Below, piece by piece: positions 26,943 to 35,683 of a stretch of DNA of 64,000 nucleotides (position 1 is the stretch's first letter; the number at the start of each line of letters is the position of its first letter). The position numbers and the translations under genes were made by a program. The notes under the pieces were generated by a model. The model ran no database searches. It had not been told where the DNA came from and worked only from the letters and a program-made list of their open reading frames with translations. The DNA is taken from contig NZ_LJGT01000040.1 in the NCBI RefSeq assembly GCF_001751365.1, positions 124,001 to 188,000 of the forward strand, in the 5' to 3' direction. This DNA comes from Streptomyces abyssalis (GTDB lineage: Bacteria; Actinomycetota; Actinomycetes; Streptomycetales; Streptomycetaceae).

Positions 26943-29243
26943 ATGAGCGACGAGCCGAAAGCTACGGGGAAAGCCGGCGGGGGCAGGACAGGGCTCCGCA
27001 GGCTGATCCCCACCTGGCGATGGGTGCTGGGCGGATCGATGATCGCGCTCGTCCTCGGCTGCGGCGTACTCGTCGCCGGATATCTCCTCGTGAGCATCCC
27101 CCCGGCGAACAAGGCCGCCGCCGCCCAGACCAACGTCTACCTCTACTCCGACGGCTCCCAGATCGCCCGCGACGGCGAGGTCAACAGGGAGAACATCACC
27201 CTCGCCCAGGTCCCCAAGAGCGTGCAGGAGGCCGTACTGGCGGCGGAGGACCGCGAGTTCTACCAGGAATCGGCCATCGACCCCAAAGCCATGCTCCGTG
27301 CCGGATGGAACATGGTCACCGGCGGAGGCAAACAGTCCGGTTCCACGATCACGCAGCAGTACGTGAAGAACTATTACCTCAGCCAGGACCAGACGCTCAC
27401 CCGCAAGGCCAAGGAATTCTTCATCGCGCTGAAGCTGGACAACGAGGTCAGCAAGAGCGACATCCTCGAGGGCTACCTCAACACCAGCTACTTCGGCCGC
27501 AACGCATACGGCATCCAGGCCGCCGCCCAGGCCTACTACGGCAAGGACATCGACGAGATCAGCACCTCCGAGGGCGCCTACCTCGCCGCGCTGGTCAACT
27601 CTCCCAACGCCTACGACACCCAGGCACACCCCGAGAACCGCAAGCGGGCCGTGGCGCGCTGGCACTACGTCCTGGACGGCATGGTCAAGAAGGGCTGGAT
27701 CACCCGGTCCGAGCGCGACGGGATGAAGTTCCCCGAACCGGACCGCGCCAAGCCCTCCACCGGAATGTCCGGCCAGCGCGGCTACCTCGTCGAAGCCGTC
27801 AAGAACTACCTGATCAACAACGAGATCATCGACGAGCGCCGGCTGGCCGCCGGAGGCTTCCGCATCACCACGACGCTCGACCCGAAGCGGCAGAAGGCCA
27901 TGCGCGAAGCCGTCGACGACCGGCTGATGTCCAAGCTCGACAAGGACCGCAAGGTCGACAAGTACGTACGCGCGGGCGGCACTTCGGTCGACCCGAAGAC
28001 CGGGAAGATCGTCGCCATGTACGGCGGCATCGACTACACCGAGCAGTACGTCAACAACGCCACCCGCCGCGACTACCAGGTCGGCTCCACCTTCAAGCCG
28101 TTCATCTTCACCTCCGCCCTGGCGAACGACTCCAAGACGCAGGACGGCCGCAGCATCACCGCGAGCACCGTCTACGACGGCACCAACAAGCGCGAAGTCG
28201 TCAGCGACGGCAACGGCACCGACTACGCCCCGGAGAACGAGGACGACAAGTCCTACGGCCAGATCCCCGTCTCCCAGGCGATGAACAAGTCCGTCAACTC
28301 CGTCTTCGCGCAGATGGGCGTCGACGTCGGCCCCAAGAAGGTCAAGCGGACCGCCATCGACCTCGGCCTGCCCAAGGAGACGCCCAACATGCCCGAGGAC
28401 GGCTCCATCGCCCTCGGCGTCGCCACCGCCTCCACCACCGACATGGCCGAGGCCTACGCCACACTCGCCAACCACGGCAAACGCGGCCACTACAGCCTGG
28501 TCGAAAAGGCCACACACGGCGGCGAAGTCATCGAACTCCCCGACCGCGACGTCTCCGAACAGGTCGAGCGCAGCGCCGCCGACTCCACAACAGCCGTACT
28601 GCGCAAGGTCGTTCAAGGCGGCACCGGCACCGCCGCACAGAGCGCCGGGCGGCCCGCCGCGGGCAAGACCGGCACCGCGGAGGAGGACAAGGCAGCCTGG
28701 TTCGCCGGCTACACCCCCGAACTCGCCACCGTCATCAGCGTGATGGGGCAGAACTCCGAGACCGGCGTGCAGAAACCCCTCTACGGAGCCGCCGGAGTGG
28801 AACGCGTCAACGGCGGCGGCTTCCCCGCCGAGATCTGGGGCGACTACACCAAGGCAGCGCTCGAAGGAGAGCCCGTACGCGACTTCGACCTGAAGACCGA
28901 CGGAGACGCCGACATCCCCGGCACCGCGCCGCCCAGCGACGCCCCGAGCGCACCGCCCACCGAGGGCGACGGCACCTCGGAACCGCCGCCCACCGGACCG
29001 ACGACACCGCCCACCGACCCCGGCACACCCAGCATTCCGCCCACCGGCCCGCCCACGGACTCACCGACGCTGCCGACGGGAGGCCAGGTCGGCGGCGACA
29101 CGGGCGGCCCGGGCGGCGGCCCCGGCGGAGAGTCGGGCGGCGAGGTGGAAGGCAACAACGGCTGGAACGGCGGCAACACGACCGGCCAGCCGGCCTCGGC
29201 GGCCCGCATGAGGGAAGTACGGGAAGGGGACACCGGCAGCTGA
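26943..29243 (+). CDS. Bifunctional class A penicillin-binding protein
   Basis: About 766 residues. An N-terminal cytoplasmic stretch and one membrane helix (VLGGSMIALVLGCGVLVAGY) precede a GT51 transglycosylase domain (AAEDREFY catalytic Glu, GSTITQQYVKNYYL, RKAKEFFIALKLD) and a transpeptidase domain. The latter has SxxK in GSTFKPF (about residue 381), SVN in NKSVNSVF and KTG in AGKTGTAE (about 576). The C-terminal 110 residues are Pro/Thr/Gly-rich and disordered; no PASTA domain is seen. The protein makes and cross-links peptidoglycan. I use the ATG of MSDEPKATG, with GAGGGG nine bases upstream; an ATG at 26901 is an alternative. Confidence 0.93.
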   Translation: MSDEPKATGKAGGGRTGLRRLIPTWRWVLGGSMIALVLGCGVLVAGYLLVSIPPANKAAAAQTNVYLYSDGSQIARDGEVNRENITLAQVPKSVQEAVLAAEDREFYQESAIDPKAMLRAGWNMVTGGGKQSGSTITQQYVKNYYLSQDQTLTRKAKEFFIALKLDNEVSKSDILEGYLNTSYFGRNAYGIQAAAQAYYGKDIDEISTSEGAYLAALVNSPNAYDTQAHPENRKRAVARWHYVLDGMVKKGWITRSERDGMKFPEPDRAKPSTGMSGQRGYLVEAVKNYLINNEIIDERRLAAGGFRITTTLDPKRQKAMREAVDDRLMSKLDKDRKVDKYVRAGGTSVDPKTGKIVAMYGGIDYTEQYVNNATRRDYQVGSTFKPFIFTSALANDSKTQDGRSITASTVYDGTNKREVVSDGNGTDYAPENEDDKSYGQIPVSQAMNKSVNSVFAQMGVDVGPKKVKRTAIDLGLPKETPNMPEDGSIALGVATASTTDMAEAYATLANHGKRGHYSLVEKATHGGEVIELPDRDVSEQVERSAADSTTAVLRKVVQGGTGTAAQSAGRPAAGKTGTAEEDKAAWFAGYTPELATVISVMGQNSETGVQKPLYGAAGVERVNGGGFPAEIWGDYTKAALEGEPVRDFDLKTDGDADIPGTAPPSDAPSAPPTEGDGTSEPPPTGPTTPPTDPGTPSIPPTGPPTDSPTLPTGGQVGGDTGGPGGGPGGESGGEVEGNNGWNGGNTTGQPASAARMREVREGDTGS

Positions 29244-29313
29244 CGGCGCGTGCGGGCCAACTCACTCGCGGATTCCCCGAGTTGACTACGCGGACTCCCT
29301 CAGAGGCCCCAAG

Positions 29314-29709
29314 TCACAGATAGAGCCCCGTCGAATCGTCCGAACCCTGAATCCGCTCCGAGGCCACCGCGTGCAGATCGCGCTCCCGCATGAGCACGTA
29401 CGCCACGCCCCGCACCTCGACCTCCGCCCGGTCCTCCGGATCGAAGAGCACACGGTCACCCGGCTCGACCGTACGGACGTTCTGCCCGACGGCGACCACC
29501 TCGGCCCACGCCAGACGGCGCCCGACCGCCGCCGTCGCGGGAATCACGATCCCGCCCGAGGAGCGCCGCTCGCCCTCCTCGATGTCCGTACGGACCAGCA
29601 CGCGGTCGTGCAGCATCCGGATCGGCAGCTTGTCGTGTTGCCGCATGCCCGAGCCCGCGCCGGCTTCCGTGCCGGGGGCCGCATGCCCGGTAGACGTTTC
29701 GGAACTCAC
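29314..29709 (-). CDS. GroES-like (Cpn10 fold) protein
   Basis: 131 residues. After a 30-residue disordered start, KLPIRMLHDRVLVRTDIEEG and SSGGIVIPATA, WAEVVAVGQNVR and VEPGDRVLFDP follow the GroES/Cpn10 pattern, with the mobile-loop region present. It is not the groES of the groESL operon (no groEL adjacent), and such orphan GroES-like proteins are common in Streptomyces. The GTG start has no clear RBS, but a TATACG box lies about ten bases upstream, so the mRNA may be leaderless or nearly so. Confidence 0.8.
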   Translation of the reverse strand: MSSETSTGHAAPGTEAGAGSGMRQHDKLPIRMLHDRVLVRTDIEEGERRSSGGIVIPATAAVGRRLAWAEVVAVGQNVRTVEPGDRVLFDPEDRAEVEVRGVAYVLMRERDLHAVASERIQGSDDSTGLYL

Positions 29710-29731
29710 GGCTAGACCGTATATCAGGGCA

Positions 29732-30085
29732 TCAGCGGCGATGACGTCGCGCCGAGAGCGCGAACAGCCCGCCCACGACGGCCACGGCGACGACGGCCAC
29801 CGGGATCACCCGCTCAAGGCGCGGCGAGCCCTCCTCGTCGACGAACTGCGACCGCACATCCGCCACGGCGCGGTTGGCCGCCACGTACGCGCGGCCCACG
29901 GTCCGGTCGACCGCCGCGGCCGCCTTCGCCTTCGCGTCCCCAGCCATCGTCCTGGGGTGCACGCGTACGGCGATCTCATCGAGCGTGGCGGCGAGTTCAC
30001 GCCGCCTGCTGATGATGTCCGCCTCGATGTCCGCGGGAGTCCTGTCCGGCACCGCGCCGCCTCCGTCGATCGATCCGTCGCTCAT
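29732..30085 (-). CDS. DUF3618 family membrane protein
   Basis: 117 residues. The DUF3618 signature RTPADIEADIISRRRELAATLDEIAVRVHP is followed by Ala-rich helices and a C-terminal membrane helix (VIPVAVVAVAVVGGLFALSA). Members are small actinobacterial inner-membrane proteins of unknown role. The start lies in a tandem array of ATG-containing 11-bp repeats, so the true initiation codon is uncertain; I chose the copy in frame with the conserved domain. Confidence 0.8.
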   Translation of the reverse strand: MSDGSIDGGGAVPDRTPADIEADIISRRRELAATLDEIAVRVHPRTMAGDAKAKAAAAVDRTVGRAYVAANRAVADVRSQFVDEEGSPRLERVIPVAVVAVAVVGGLFALSARRHRR

Positions 30086-30120
30086 ACATCGCTCATGCAT
30101 CGCTCATACGCCGCTCATAC
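30077..30120. repeat. 11-bp tandem repeat carrying start codons, four copies
   Basis: Four copies of (A/G)(T/C)CGCTCAT(A/G)C run head-to-tail. On the minus strand each reads ATGAGCG, so four candidate start codons occur 11 bp apart in successive reading frames. Only the copy nearest the gene is in frame. Confidence 0.9.
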
Positions 30121-30431
30121 GCCGTGCTGTGTCACACGCCGCTCAGCGTCCTTCACCCGGCGCCCCGGCCGGGTACGGCCCGGCCCGCGCCGGTCGCCGC
30201 CACGGGCGGCACGGTCACGCCTGTCCTTCCGCGTTCCCCGAACCGGTCACGCCGAACTCGCCCCGCACGGACCGGCACCCGCCGGACCGTGCGGGCCCCG
30301 CCGGCATGCGGCACCGGGCGGCAGCCCGCCGTACAGTCTGTCAGCTCACACCGGCCGCCGACCCGCGGCACCCCCGATGCGGACCCCTGCGGCTACTCTC
30401 GGACGGACGACAGCCACACCGAGGAGCACAG
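30086..30431. other. Divergent DUF3618/bcp intergenic region
   Basis: 346 bp without a gene. It contains the rest of the 11-bp ATG repeats, a strong hairpin at 30262-30295 and GAGGAG before bcp. No consensus promoter is obvious. Confidence 0.5.
30262..30295. other. Strong hairpin upstream of bcp
   Basis: CCCGCACGGACCGGC pairs with GCCGGACCGTGCGGG over 15 bp with one central mismatch and a 4-nt loop. It lies about 140 bp upstream of bcp between divergent genes, where a terminator is not expected; it could be a leader structure, a small-RNA end or a regulator site. Confidence 0.5.
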
Positions 30432-30911
30432 ATGAGTGAGCGACTGCAGCCCGGCGACACCGCCCCCGACTTCTCCCTGCCGGACGCGGACGGCAAGCAG
30501 ATCTCGCTCGCCGGTCACAAGGGCCGCAAGGTCATCGTCTACTTCTACCCGGCGGCGATGACGCCCGGCTGCACCAAGCAGGCCTGCGACTTCACCGACA
30601 ACCTCGACCTTCTCGCCGGTGCCGGATACGACGTGGTCGGCGTCTCGCCGGACAAGCCGGAGAAGCTCGCCAAGTTCCGGGACAAGGAGAACCTCCGGGT
30701 GACGCTCGTCGGCGACCCGTCCAAGGAGGTCATGCAGGCTTATGGAGCCTTCGGCGAGAAGAAGCTCTACGGGAAGACCGTCACCGGCGTGATCCGCTCC
30801 ACCGTGATCGTCGACGGCGACGGCAAGGTCGAGCACGCCCTCTACAACGTCAAGGCCACGGGCCACGTCGCCAAGCTGATCAAGGACCTGGACCTGGCCA
30901 ACGAGGCCTGA
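30432..30911 (+). CDS. bcp: Thioredoxin-dependent thiol peroxidase (Bcp/PrxQ)
   Basis: A 159-residue atypical peroxiredoxin that reduces peroxides with thioredoxin. The peroxidatic Cys lies in AAMTPGCTKQACDF (Cys47), with a resolving Cys five residues later (Cys52), the PrxQ pattern. The N-terminal PGDTAPDFSLPDADG and the R-STVIVDGDG segment are standard. GAGGAG lies eight bases before the ATG. Single-gene transcription is likely. Confidence 0.95.
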   Translation: MSERLQPGDTAPDFSLPDADGKQISLAGHKGRKVIVYFYPAAMTPGCTKQACDFTDNLDLLAGAGYDVVGVSPDKPEKLAKFRDKENLRVTLVGDPSKEVMQAYGAFGEKKLYGKTVTGVIRSTVIVDGDGKVEHALYNVKATGHVAKLIKDLDLANEA

Positions 30912-30931
30912 GCCACCTGAGCCGCCCCGCC

Positions 30932-30970
<39 letters not shown>

Positions 30971-31079
30971 GGCCCCGCCCGGCGTAACCCCCGCCGGTTC
31001 CGTTCGTTGATCTGTACGAGGGTGCAACGGACGTGCGGGCGGAGTCCGGCGGGGAGCGGCGACACGGGGGCGGGGCACG

Positions 31080-32096
31080 GTGGGGGAGAAGTACGCGAGG
31101 GAGCAGCTGGCGGCGGCGGTCGCGGCGGCCTCGAACTGGACGGATGTGATGCGCGCGCTGGGCCTGCGCGTCAGCGGAGGCCGACGCCGTACGTTGCAGG
31201 TGGCGGCGGCCGAGTACCAGCTGGACACCGGTCATTTCATGCGCCGCAGCCCGTGGGCCAAGTACACGGACGATCAGATCGCGCAGGCGGTCGCCTCCTC
31301 CACGATGCTGCGGGAGGTCGTCCGCAAACTTGGTGCCAGGCCCTCGACCGGGATGCTGTCGCACATCCGGCGCCGCATCGCGGCTGCGGATCTGGACGTG
31401 AGCCACTTCCCCGGGCTGAACAGATTCCAGCCCGAACTTCCCTTCACCGAAGGTGAATTGAGGGAAGCCGTTCCGTCGGTCCGGAGCCTCCGTGCTCTTG
31501 CGGGGGCGCTCGGGGTGGCCGACGACAGCCGCTACCGTGCCGCGCTGCGACGGATGCTCCGCGAGGCCGGGATCGACGTCTCACACTTCTCCCACGCACG
31601 CGTAGCCATCCCCGAGGCGCGTCTCCGTGAGGCTGTGAAACGGAGCCCCTCCTACACCGCGGTACTGCGGGAACTGGGCCTGCCGGTGAACGAGTCCAAC
31701 CGTATGAAGGTCCAGCGGAGGGTCACCCGGCTCTGGCTGGACACCGGCCACTTCCGCCGGCGTGCAAGGTGTCCGAGGGCTGCTGCTTCTGCGAAGCGGA
31801 TCGCTCCGGAAGTCCTCCGCATCCGCCCTGACGGCCTGCCCCGCATCCGACACGAACGGCTGCGCAGGGCGCTCGACGAGGTCGGGGTGCCGTATGTGTG
31901 TGCCCGCTGCGCCAACTCCGGTTCCTGGGAGGGGGAGCCGCTGACGCTGCAGATCGACCACATCAACGGCGACTGGCGCGACAACAGGAAGGAGAACCTG
32001 CGCTATCTGTGCCCGAACTGTCACGCGATCACGGACACGTGGTGCGGCCGCAACCGGCGTCGGGGACCGAGATCCACCCGTCCCGGGGAGCAGTAG
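31080..32096 (+). CDS. HNH endonuclease with four N-terminal helix-turn-helix-like repeats
   Basis: 338 residues. Four tandem repeats of about 49 residues (roughly 4-53, 61-110, 119-167, 178-226) share the pattern L-x-x-AV-x(10)-LG(L/V/A)-x(n)-(L/I)D-x-(S/G)HF, as in LRELGL and LDTGHF. The C-terminus is an HNH nuclease with zinc-binding CARC and CPNC pairs and the DHINGDWRDNRKENLRYLC core; DH supplies the catalytic His. The repeats resemble the DNA-binding unit often found once in HNH homing-type nucleases. The gene ends 12 bp before a tRNA-Leu gene. GTG start; the RBS is G-rich and not distinctive. Confidence 0.85.
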   Translation: MGEKYAREQLAAAVAAASNWTDVMRALGLRVSGGRRRTLQVAAAEYQLDTGHFMRRSPWAKYTDDQIAQAVASSTMLREVVRKLGARPSTGMLSHIRRRIAAADLDVSHFPGLNRFQPELPFTEGELREAVPSVRSLRALAGALGVADDSRYRAALRRMLREAGIDVSHFSHARVAIPEARLREAVKRSPSYTAVLRELGLPVNESNRMKVQRRVTRLWLDTGHFRRRARCPRAAASAKRIAPEVLRIRPDGLPRIRHERLRRALDEVGVPYVCARCANSGSWEGEPLTLQIDHINGDWRDNRKENLRYLCPNCHAITDTWCGRNRRRGPRSTRPGEQ

Positions 32097-32108
32097 AATC
32101 GCCCCCGA

Positions 32109-32190
32109 GCGCGAGTGCCGGAATTGGCAGACGGGCCGGGTTTAGGTCCCGGTGCCTCAGGGCGTGAGGGTTCGAGTCCCTCCTCGCGCA
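32109..32190 (+). tRNA. tRNA-Leu (anticodon UAG)
   Basis: The acceptor stem GCGCGAG/CTCGCGC, anticodon stem CCGGG/CCCGG with loop TTTAGGT (anticodon TAG at 32143-32145), a class II variable arm and GGTTCGAGTCC T-arm are all present. The 3' CCA is not encoded. It lies between the HNH gene and a strong terminator. Confidence 0.95.
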
Positions 32191-32194
32191 CATC

Positions 32195-32227
32195 CGAGTC
32201 CCGCCCCCGAAACCGGGGCGGGACTCG
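32195..32227. terminator. Bidirectional terminator of tRNA-Leu and rdgB
   Basis: A perfect 13-bp stem (CGAGTCCCGCCCC with GGGGCGGGACTCG) has a 7-nt loop, five bases after the tRNA and 15 bases after the end of rdgB on the other strand. Confidence 0.85.
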
Positions 32228-32242
32228 TCCGTTCCGCACCGC

Positions 32243-32869
32243 TCACCCCAGCAGCTCGCGGACCTCCCCCGCCAGCGCCCGGAACGCGCGGCCCCGGTGG
32301 CTGATCGCGTTCTTCTCCTCCGGAGTGAGCTCCGCGCACGTACGGGAGTCGCCGTCCGGCTGGAGCACCGGGTCGTAGCCGAAGCCGCCCGTGCCGGACG
32401 GTGTGTGCCGGAGGGTGCCGCGGAGCTGGCCCTCGGCGACGCGTTCGGTGCCGTCGGGGAGGGCGAGCGCGGCCGCGCAGGCGAAGTGGGCGGCGCGGTG
32501 TGGGGCGTCGATGTCGGAGAGCTGGGCGAGCAGCAGGTCGAGGTTGGCCTTGTCGTCGCCGTGCCGTCCGGCCCAGCGTGCGGAGAAGATCCCGGGGGCG
32601 CCGCCGAGGACGTCGACGCAGAGGCCGGAGTCGTCGGCGACGGCGGGCAGGCCGGTGGCTTCGGCGAGTGTGCGGGCCTTGAGGAGCGCGTTCTCGGCGA
32701 AGGTCACGCCGGTCTCCGCGACGTCGGGGATGTCGGGGTATGCGTCCGCGCCGACGAGTTCGAGGCCGAGGCCGGCGTCGGTGAGGATGGCCTGGAGTTC
32801 GGTGACCTTGTGGGCGTTGCGCGTGGCGAGGACCAGGCGGCCGGGCCGGGATGGGGTGCTGCTGCTCAT
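32243..32869 (-). CDS. rdgB: XTP/dITP diphosphatase (RdgB/HAM1)
   Basis: A 208-residue house-cleaning pyrophosphatase that removes non-canonical purine triphosphates. Motifs include RLVLATRNAHKVTELQAIL (substrate loop), GVTFAENALLKART, VADDSGLCVDVL, GAPGIFSARWAG and GGFGYDPVLQPDG near the end. In relatives rdgB is next to rph; here the two are 12 kb apart on opposite strands. Confidence 0.95.
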   Translation of the reverse strand: MSSSTPSRPGRLVLATRNAHKVTELQAILTDAGLGLELVGADAYPDIPDVAETGVTFAENALLKARTLAEATGLPAVADDSGLCVDVLGGAPGIFSARWAGRHGDDKANLDLLLAQLSDIDAPHRAAHFACAAALALPDGTERVAEGQLRGTLRHTPSGTGGFGYDPVLQPDGDSRTCAELTPEEKNAISHRGRAFRALAGEVRELLG

Positions 32870-33064
32870 GGGGCCGATTATCCACCGGCTCGTTCGTCCG
32901 CCGACGGGGTGGCGGTGGTTGCCGGGGGGTATCGTCGTACGGGCGGGCCGAGTTGCGGCCGCGCACAGCCGGGAAGGCTACGGATCGACCGGTCGCCCGG
33001 TGCCCGGTCGGGGTGTCCGGCCCGGTAGCGAGCGACAGCGGAAATCGGGGAGGTGGCAGGGCGC

Positions 33065-33412
33065 GTGATCGATTCCGGTACGGGTGCTGCCTGCCGCGTG
33101 CGTCTGTCCGCGTTGCTCTTCCCCCTGCTCTCTTTCGCGGGTGTGCTCCTGGCCGGCGCGGGCCTGTCCACGGCGCTGACTGCCGCCGCCGCGTCCGCCG
33201 CGGTGCTGCTGGTGTGCCATGCGGCTGTCGGTGCTGCTGTCGCCGCTGCCGTGCCGCAGGTGCCGCGGGGCCGCGTGCGTACGGCGCTGCGGGACCGTGA
33301 GCTGCGTACGGCCTTTCTCCCGCAGCGTGATCCGGACGCCGCTGGGCGTCCGCGTCCGCGAGCGCCGGGCCGCGGTTTCGCGACGGCCGCGCAGCGCTCG
33401 CGTCAGATCTGA
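33065..33412 (+). CDS. DUF6412-like small membrane protein
   Basis: 115 residues with two hydrophobic helices (LSALLFPLLSFAGVLLAG and TAAAASAAVLLVCHAAVGA), then a conserved basic tail RTALRDRELRTAFLPQRDPD followed by a Pro/Arg-rich end. This tail is typical of the streptomycete protein encoded just upstream of the accessory YidC gene. I prefer the GTG at 33065 (GGGAGG about 11 bases upstream) over the one at 33053, whose RBS would be too close. The pairing with YidC suggests a role in membrane insertion; this is inference. Confidence 0.7.
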   Translation: MIDSGTGAACRVRLSALLFPLLSFAGVLLAGAGLSTALTAAAASAAVLLVCHAAVGAAVAAAVPQVPRGRVRTALRDRELRTAFLPQRDPDAAGRPRPRAPGRGFATAAQRSRQI

Positions 33413-33575
33413 CTGATCTGATCCACTCTGATCTGGTCTGATCCACTCATCCACTCGGTTCCAGTCGTGTGGTTGGGCCTGCGCGGTTCGTCACGCCGAT
33501 CTCTCTGCGCACCGGGGCGCCTGATGCCCGCGGTGTTTCCGATCCGGCACGACGAGACCCGTGGAGGGCTCAACC

Positions 33576-34373
33576 ATGTCTTTTTTCGCTGCCTTTGTGG
33601 CGCGGCTGTCCGATGCTCTCGATCCGCTCTTCGGTGCTTCGGCCACGGCCGCGGCGATCGTCTTGTTCACTTTGTGCGTGCGTCTGGTGCTGCATCCGAT
33701 GGCGCGTGCGGCCGTACGGGGTGAGCGCGTGCGGGCCCGGCTGGCTCCGCGCCTGACGGAGCTTCAGCGCAGGCACCGGTCCGATCCGGACCGTCTGCGG
33801 CGGGAGTTGGGGAAGCTGCGGGCGCGGGAGGGAGCTTCGCCGGTGGCGGGGTGTCTGCCGATGCTGCTGCAACTGCCGGTGTTCTTCGCGATGTACCACC
33901 TGTTCACGACCGATGAGGCCCTGCTGGGGCACACGTTGCTGGGTGCGCCGCTGGGCGGGCGGTGGTTCGGCGCGTTGGCGGAGGGCGGCGTCCTCGGCGG
34001 GCCGGGTCTGGTGTATGCGGGGTTGTTCGTGCTGGTCGGTGCGGTGGCGACGTGGACGTATGTGCGTACGCGCAGGCTCATGGCGGCCGCTCCGGCGTCC
34101 GCCGCGGCGGCGCCGGGGGGAGCTGCGATGACGCGGATGCTGCCGCTGCTGTCGTTCGGGACGCTGCTGACGGTGGCGGTGGTGCCGCTTGCTGCCGCGC
34201 TGTACGTGGTGACGAGCACGACGTGGACGGCGGTGGAGCGTGCGGCGCTGCGCGCGGGACACCCGGATGACCCGGATGCGGCGCCGGCCCCGGCGCCGGC
34301 TGGTCCGGCCTCGGCGGTTCCGGCCGCTTCGGCGGCTCGTTCGGGCAGGCCGCGGCGGCGGTCCACTACGTGA
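33576..34373 (+). CDS. yidC2: YidC/Oxa1-family membrane insertase (accessory)
   Basis: 265 residues with about five membrane helices. The conserved Oxa1 core is visible in LFTLCVRLVLHPMARAAVRG, RRELGKLRAREGASPVAGC, LPMLLQLPVFFAMYHLFTT and MLPLLSFGTLLTVAVVPLAAALYVVTS. The C-terminal 45 residues are Ala/Pro-rich. It is shorter than the housekeeping YidC near rnpA, so it is probably a second insertase specialised for some substrate. GGAGGG lies before the ATG. DUF6412-like gene upstream. Confidence 0.88.
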   Translation: MSFFAAFVARLSDALDPLFGASATAAAIVLFTLCVRLVLHPMARAAVRGERVRARLAPRLTELQRRHRSDPDRLRRELGKLRAREGASPVAGCLPMLLQLPVFFAMYHLFTTDEALLGHTLLGAPLGGRWFGALAEGGVLGGPGLVYAGLFVLVGAVATWTYVRTRRLMAAAPASAAAAPGGAAMTRMLPLLSFGTLLTVAVVPLAAALYVVTSTTWTAVERAALRAGHPDDPDAAPAPAPAGPASAVPAASAARSGRPRRRSTT

Positions 34374-34492
34374 ACACCGGGTTGTGGATCTGAACGCCCT
34401 CTTGGAGGATCGGCCATTCTGTTTGAGACATTTCGGTGGCCGGTCCGCTGGGCCGGGTCCCGCCGGGCCGGACCTCGTGAGTGGAGTGGGAC

Positions 34493-35353
34493 GTGAAGTT
34501 GCTGCGCGTCGGACAGGTCGGGGCGGAGCGCCCGGCTCTTCTGGACGATTCCGGTGTCCTTCGGGACCTGGCGGGTGTGGTGCCGGACGTGGACGGTGCG
34601 CTGCTCGCCGATGACGCGGCGCTGGGCCGTGTACGCGACGCCGCGTCCGCTCCGGGCGAGCTGCCTGCGCTGGAGGCGGACGGGTTGCGTACCGGTCCGC
34701 CTCTTGCCGGTATCGGCAAGGTGGTCTGCATCGGGCTCAACTACCACGATCACGCGCGGGAGACGGGCGGTGCGATTCCCGGTGAGCCGATCCTCTTCAT
34801 GAAGGCTCCGGACACGGTGGTCGGTCCGTACGACACGGTGCTGGTGCCCCGGGGCAGTGAGAAGACTGACTGGGAGGTGGAGCTGGCGGTGGTGATCGGC
34901 CGCACGGCCCGCTATCTCTCGTCGGACGAGGAGGCTCTCGCGGCGGTCGCCGGGTACGCGGTCTCCAACGACGTCTCCGAGCGTGCCTTCCAGTTGGAGC
35001 GCGGCGGCCAGTGGGACAAGGGCAAGAACTGCGAGACGTTCAACCCGCTGGGCCCGTGGCTGGTGACGGCGGACGAGGCCGGCGATCCGCAGGCCCTGGG
35101 GCTGCGGCTGTGGGTGAACGGTGAGCTGCGGCAGGACGGTACGACGGCCGAGCAGATCTTCCCGGTCGCCGAAGTGGTGCGGTATCTCAGCCAGTTCATG
35201 ACTCTCCGTCCCGGAGACGTCATCAATACGGGTACGCCGGCGGGGGTCGCGATGGGCTTTCCGGAGCCGAAGCCGTATCTGCGTGCCGGTGACGTGGTGG
35301 AGCTGGAGATCGACGGCCTGGGCAGGCAGCGGCAGGAGCTCGGCGCGGCGTAG
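34493..35353 (+). CDS. Fumarylacetoacetate hydrolase-family protein
   Basis: 286 residues. The FAH C-terminal domain (from about residue 68) carries VCIGLNYHDHARETG, ILFMKAPDTVVGPYD, the metal-binding EVELAVVIG and GYAVSNDVSERAFQ and TPAGVAMGFP. Such enzymes hydrolyse or decarboxylate acylpyruvates or 2-hydroxyhepta-2,4-diene-1,7-dioate-type substrates. I chose the GTG of VKLLRVGQV; a GTG 12 bases upstream is possible. Substrate not deducible from context. Confidence 0.88.
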   Translation: MKLLRVGQVGAERPALLDDSGVLRDLAGVVPDVDGALLADDAALGRVRDAASAPGELPALEADGLRTGPPLAGIGKVVCIGLNYHDHARETGGAIPGEPILFMKAPDTVVGPYDTVLVPRGSEKTDWEVELAVVIGRTARYLSSDEEALAAVAGYAVSNDVSERAFQLERGGQWDKGKNCETFNPLGPWLVTADEAGDPQALGLRLWVNGELRQDGTTAEQIFPVAEVVRYLSQFMTLRPGDVINTGTPAGVAMGFPEPKPYLRAGDVVELEIDGLGRQRQELGAA

Positions 35354-35683
35354 CCGGCCTGGCGGCCGGTGCTTGGCCGACGCGGGTTGCGGTGGCCGGT
35401 GCGGGCTGCCGCCTCGTGGGCCCGGGTGGCCTCCGGGCCCGGTGGTCTCCGGCGTGGGGTGCGTAGGCCTTCCGGCAGAGCGCGGCTCTCGGCCCGGCCG
35501 CTTCCGGTCTGCGGCCGGGTGGCCTTCCCGTCTGCGGGCTACTGCCGCCCGGCGTGAGCGGCGGACCGCACCGTACGCGCGCGGCTGCGCCTGGGCGCCC
35601 GCCGGGCTGTGCGCCCGCGCGCAGGCGGCACCGCTTGGAGGATCGGCAGGGCCTCCTGCCGCCGCCTGTCGCGCGGTGGCCCG
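35354..35683. other. Non-coding GC-rich convergent spacer
   Basis: 330 bp between convergent genes, with repeated GGCCTCCGGG and GGCCGGTGC blocks and several possible hairpins such as the GTGGGCCCGG region near 35410. No gene is supported. Confidence 0.5.

Noticed and set aside
26855-29323. 822-codon frame overlapping the PBP gene
   Set aside because: Arg/His/Pro-rich +1-frame shadow; the PBP frame has GT51, SxxK, SxN and KTG motifs in order.
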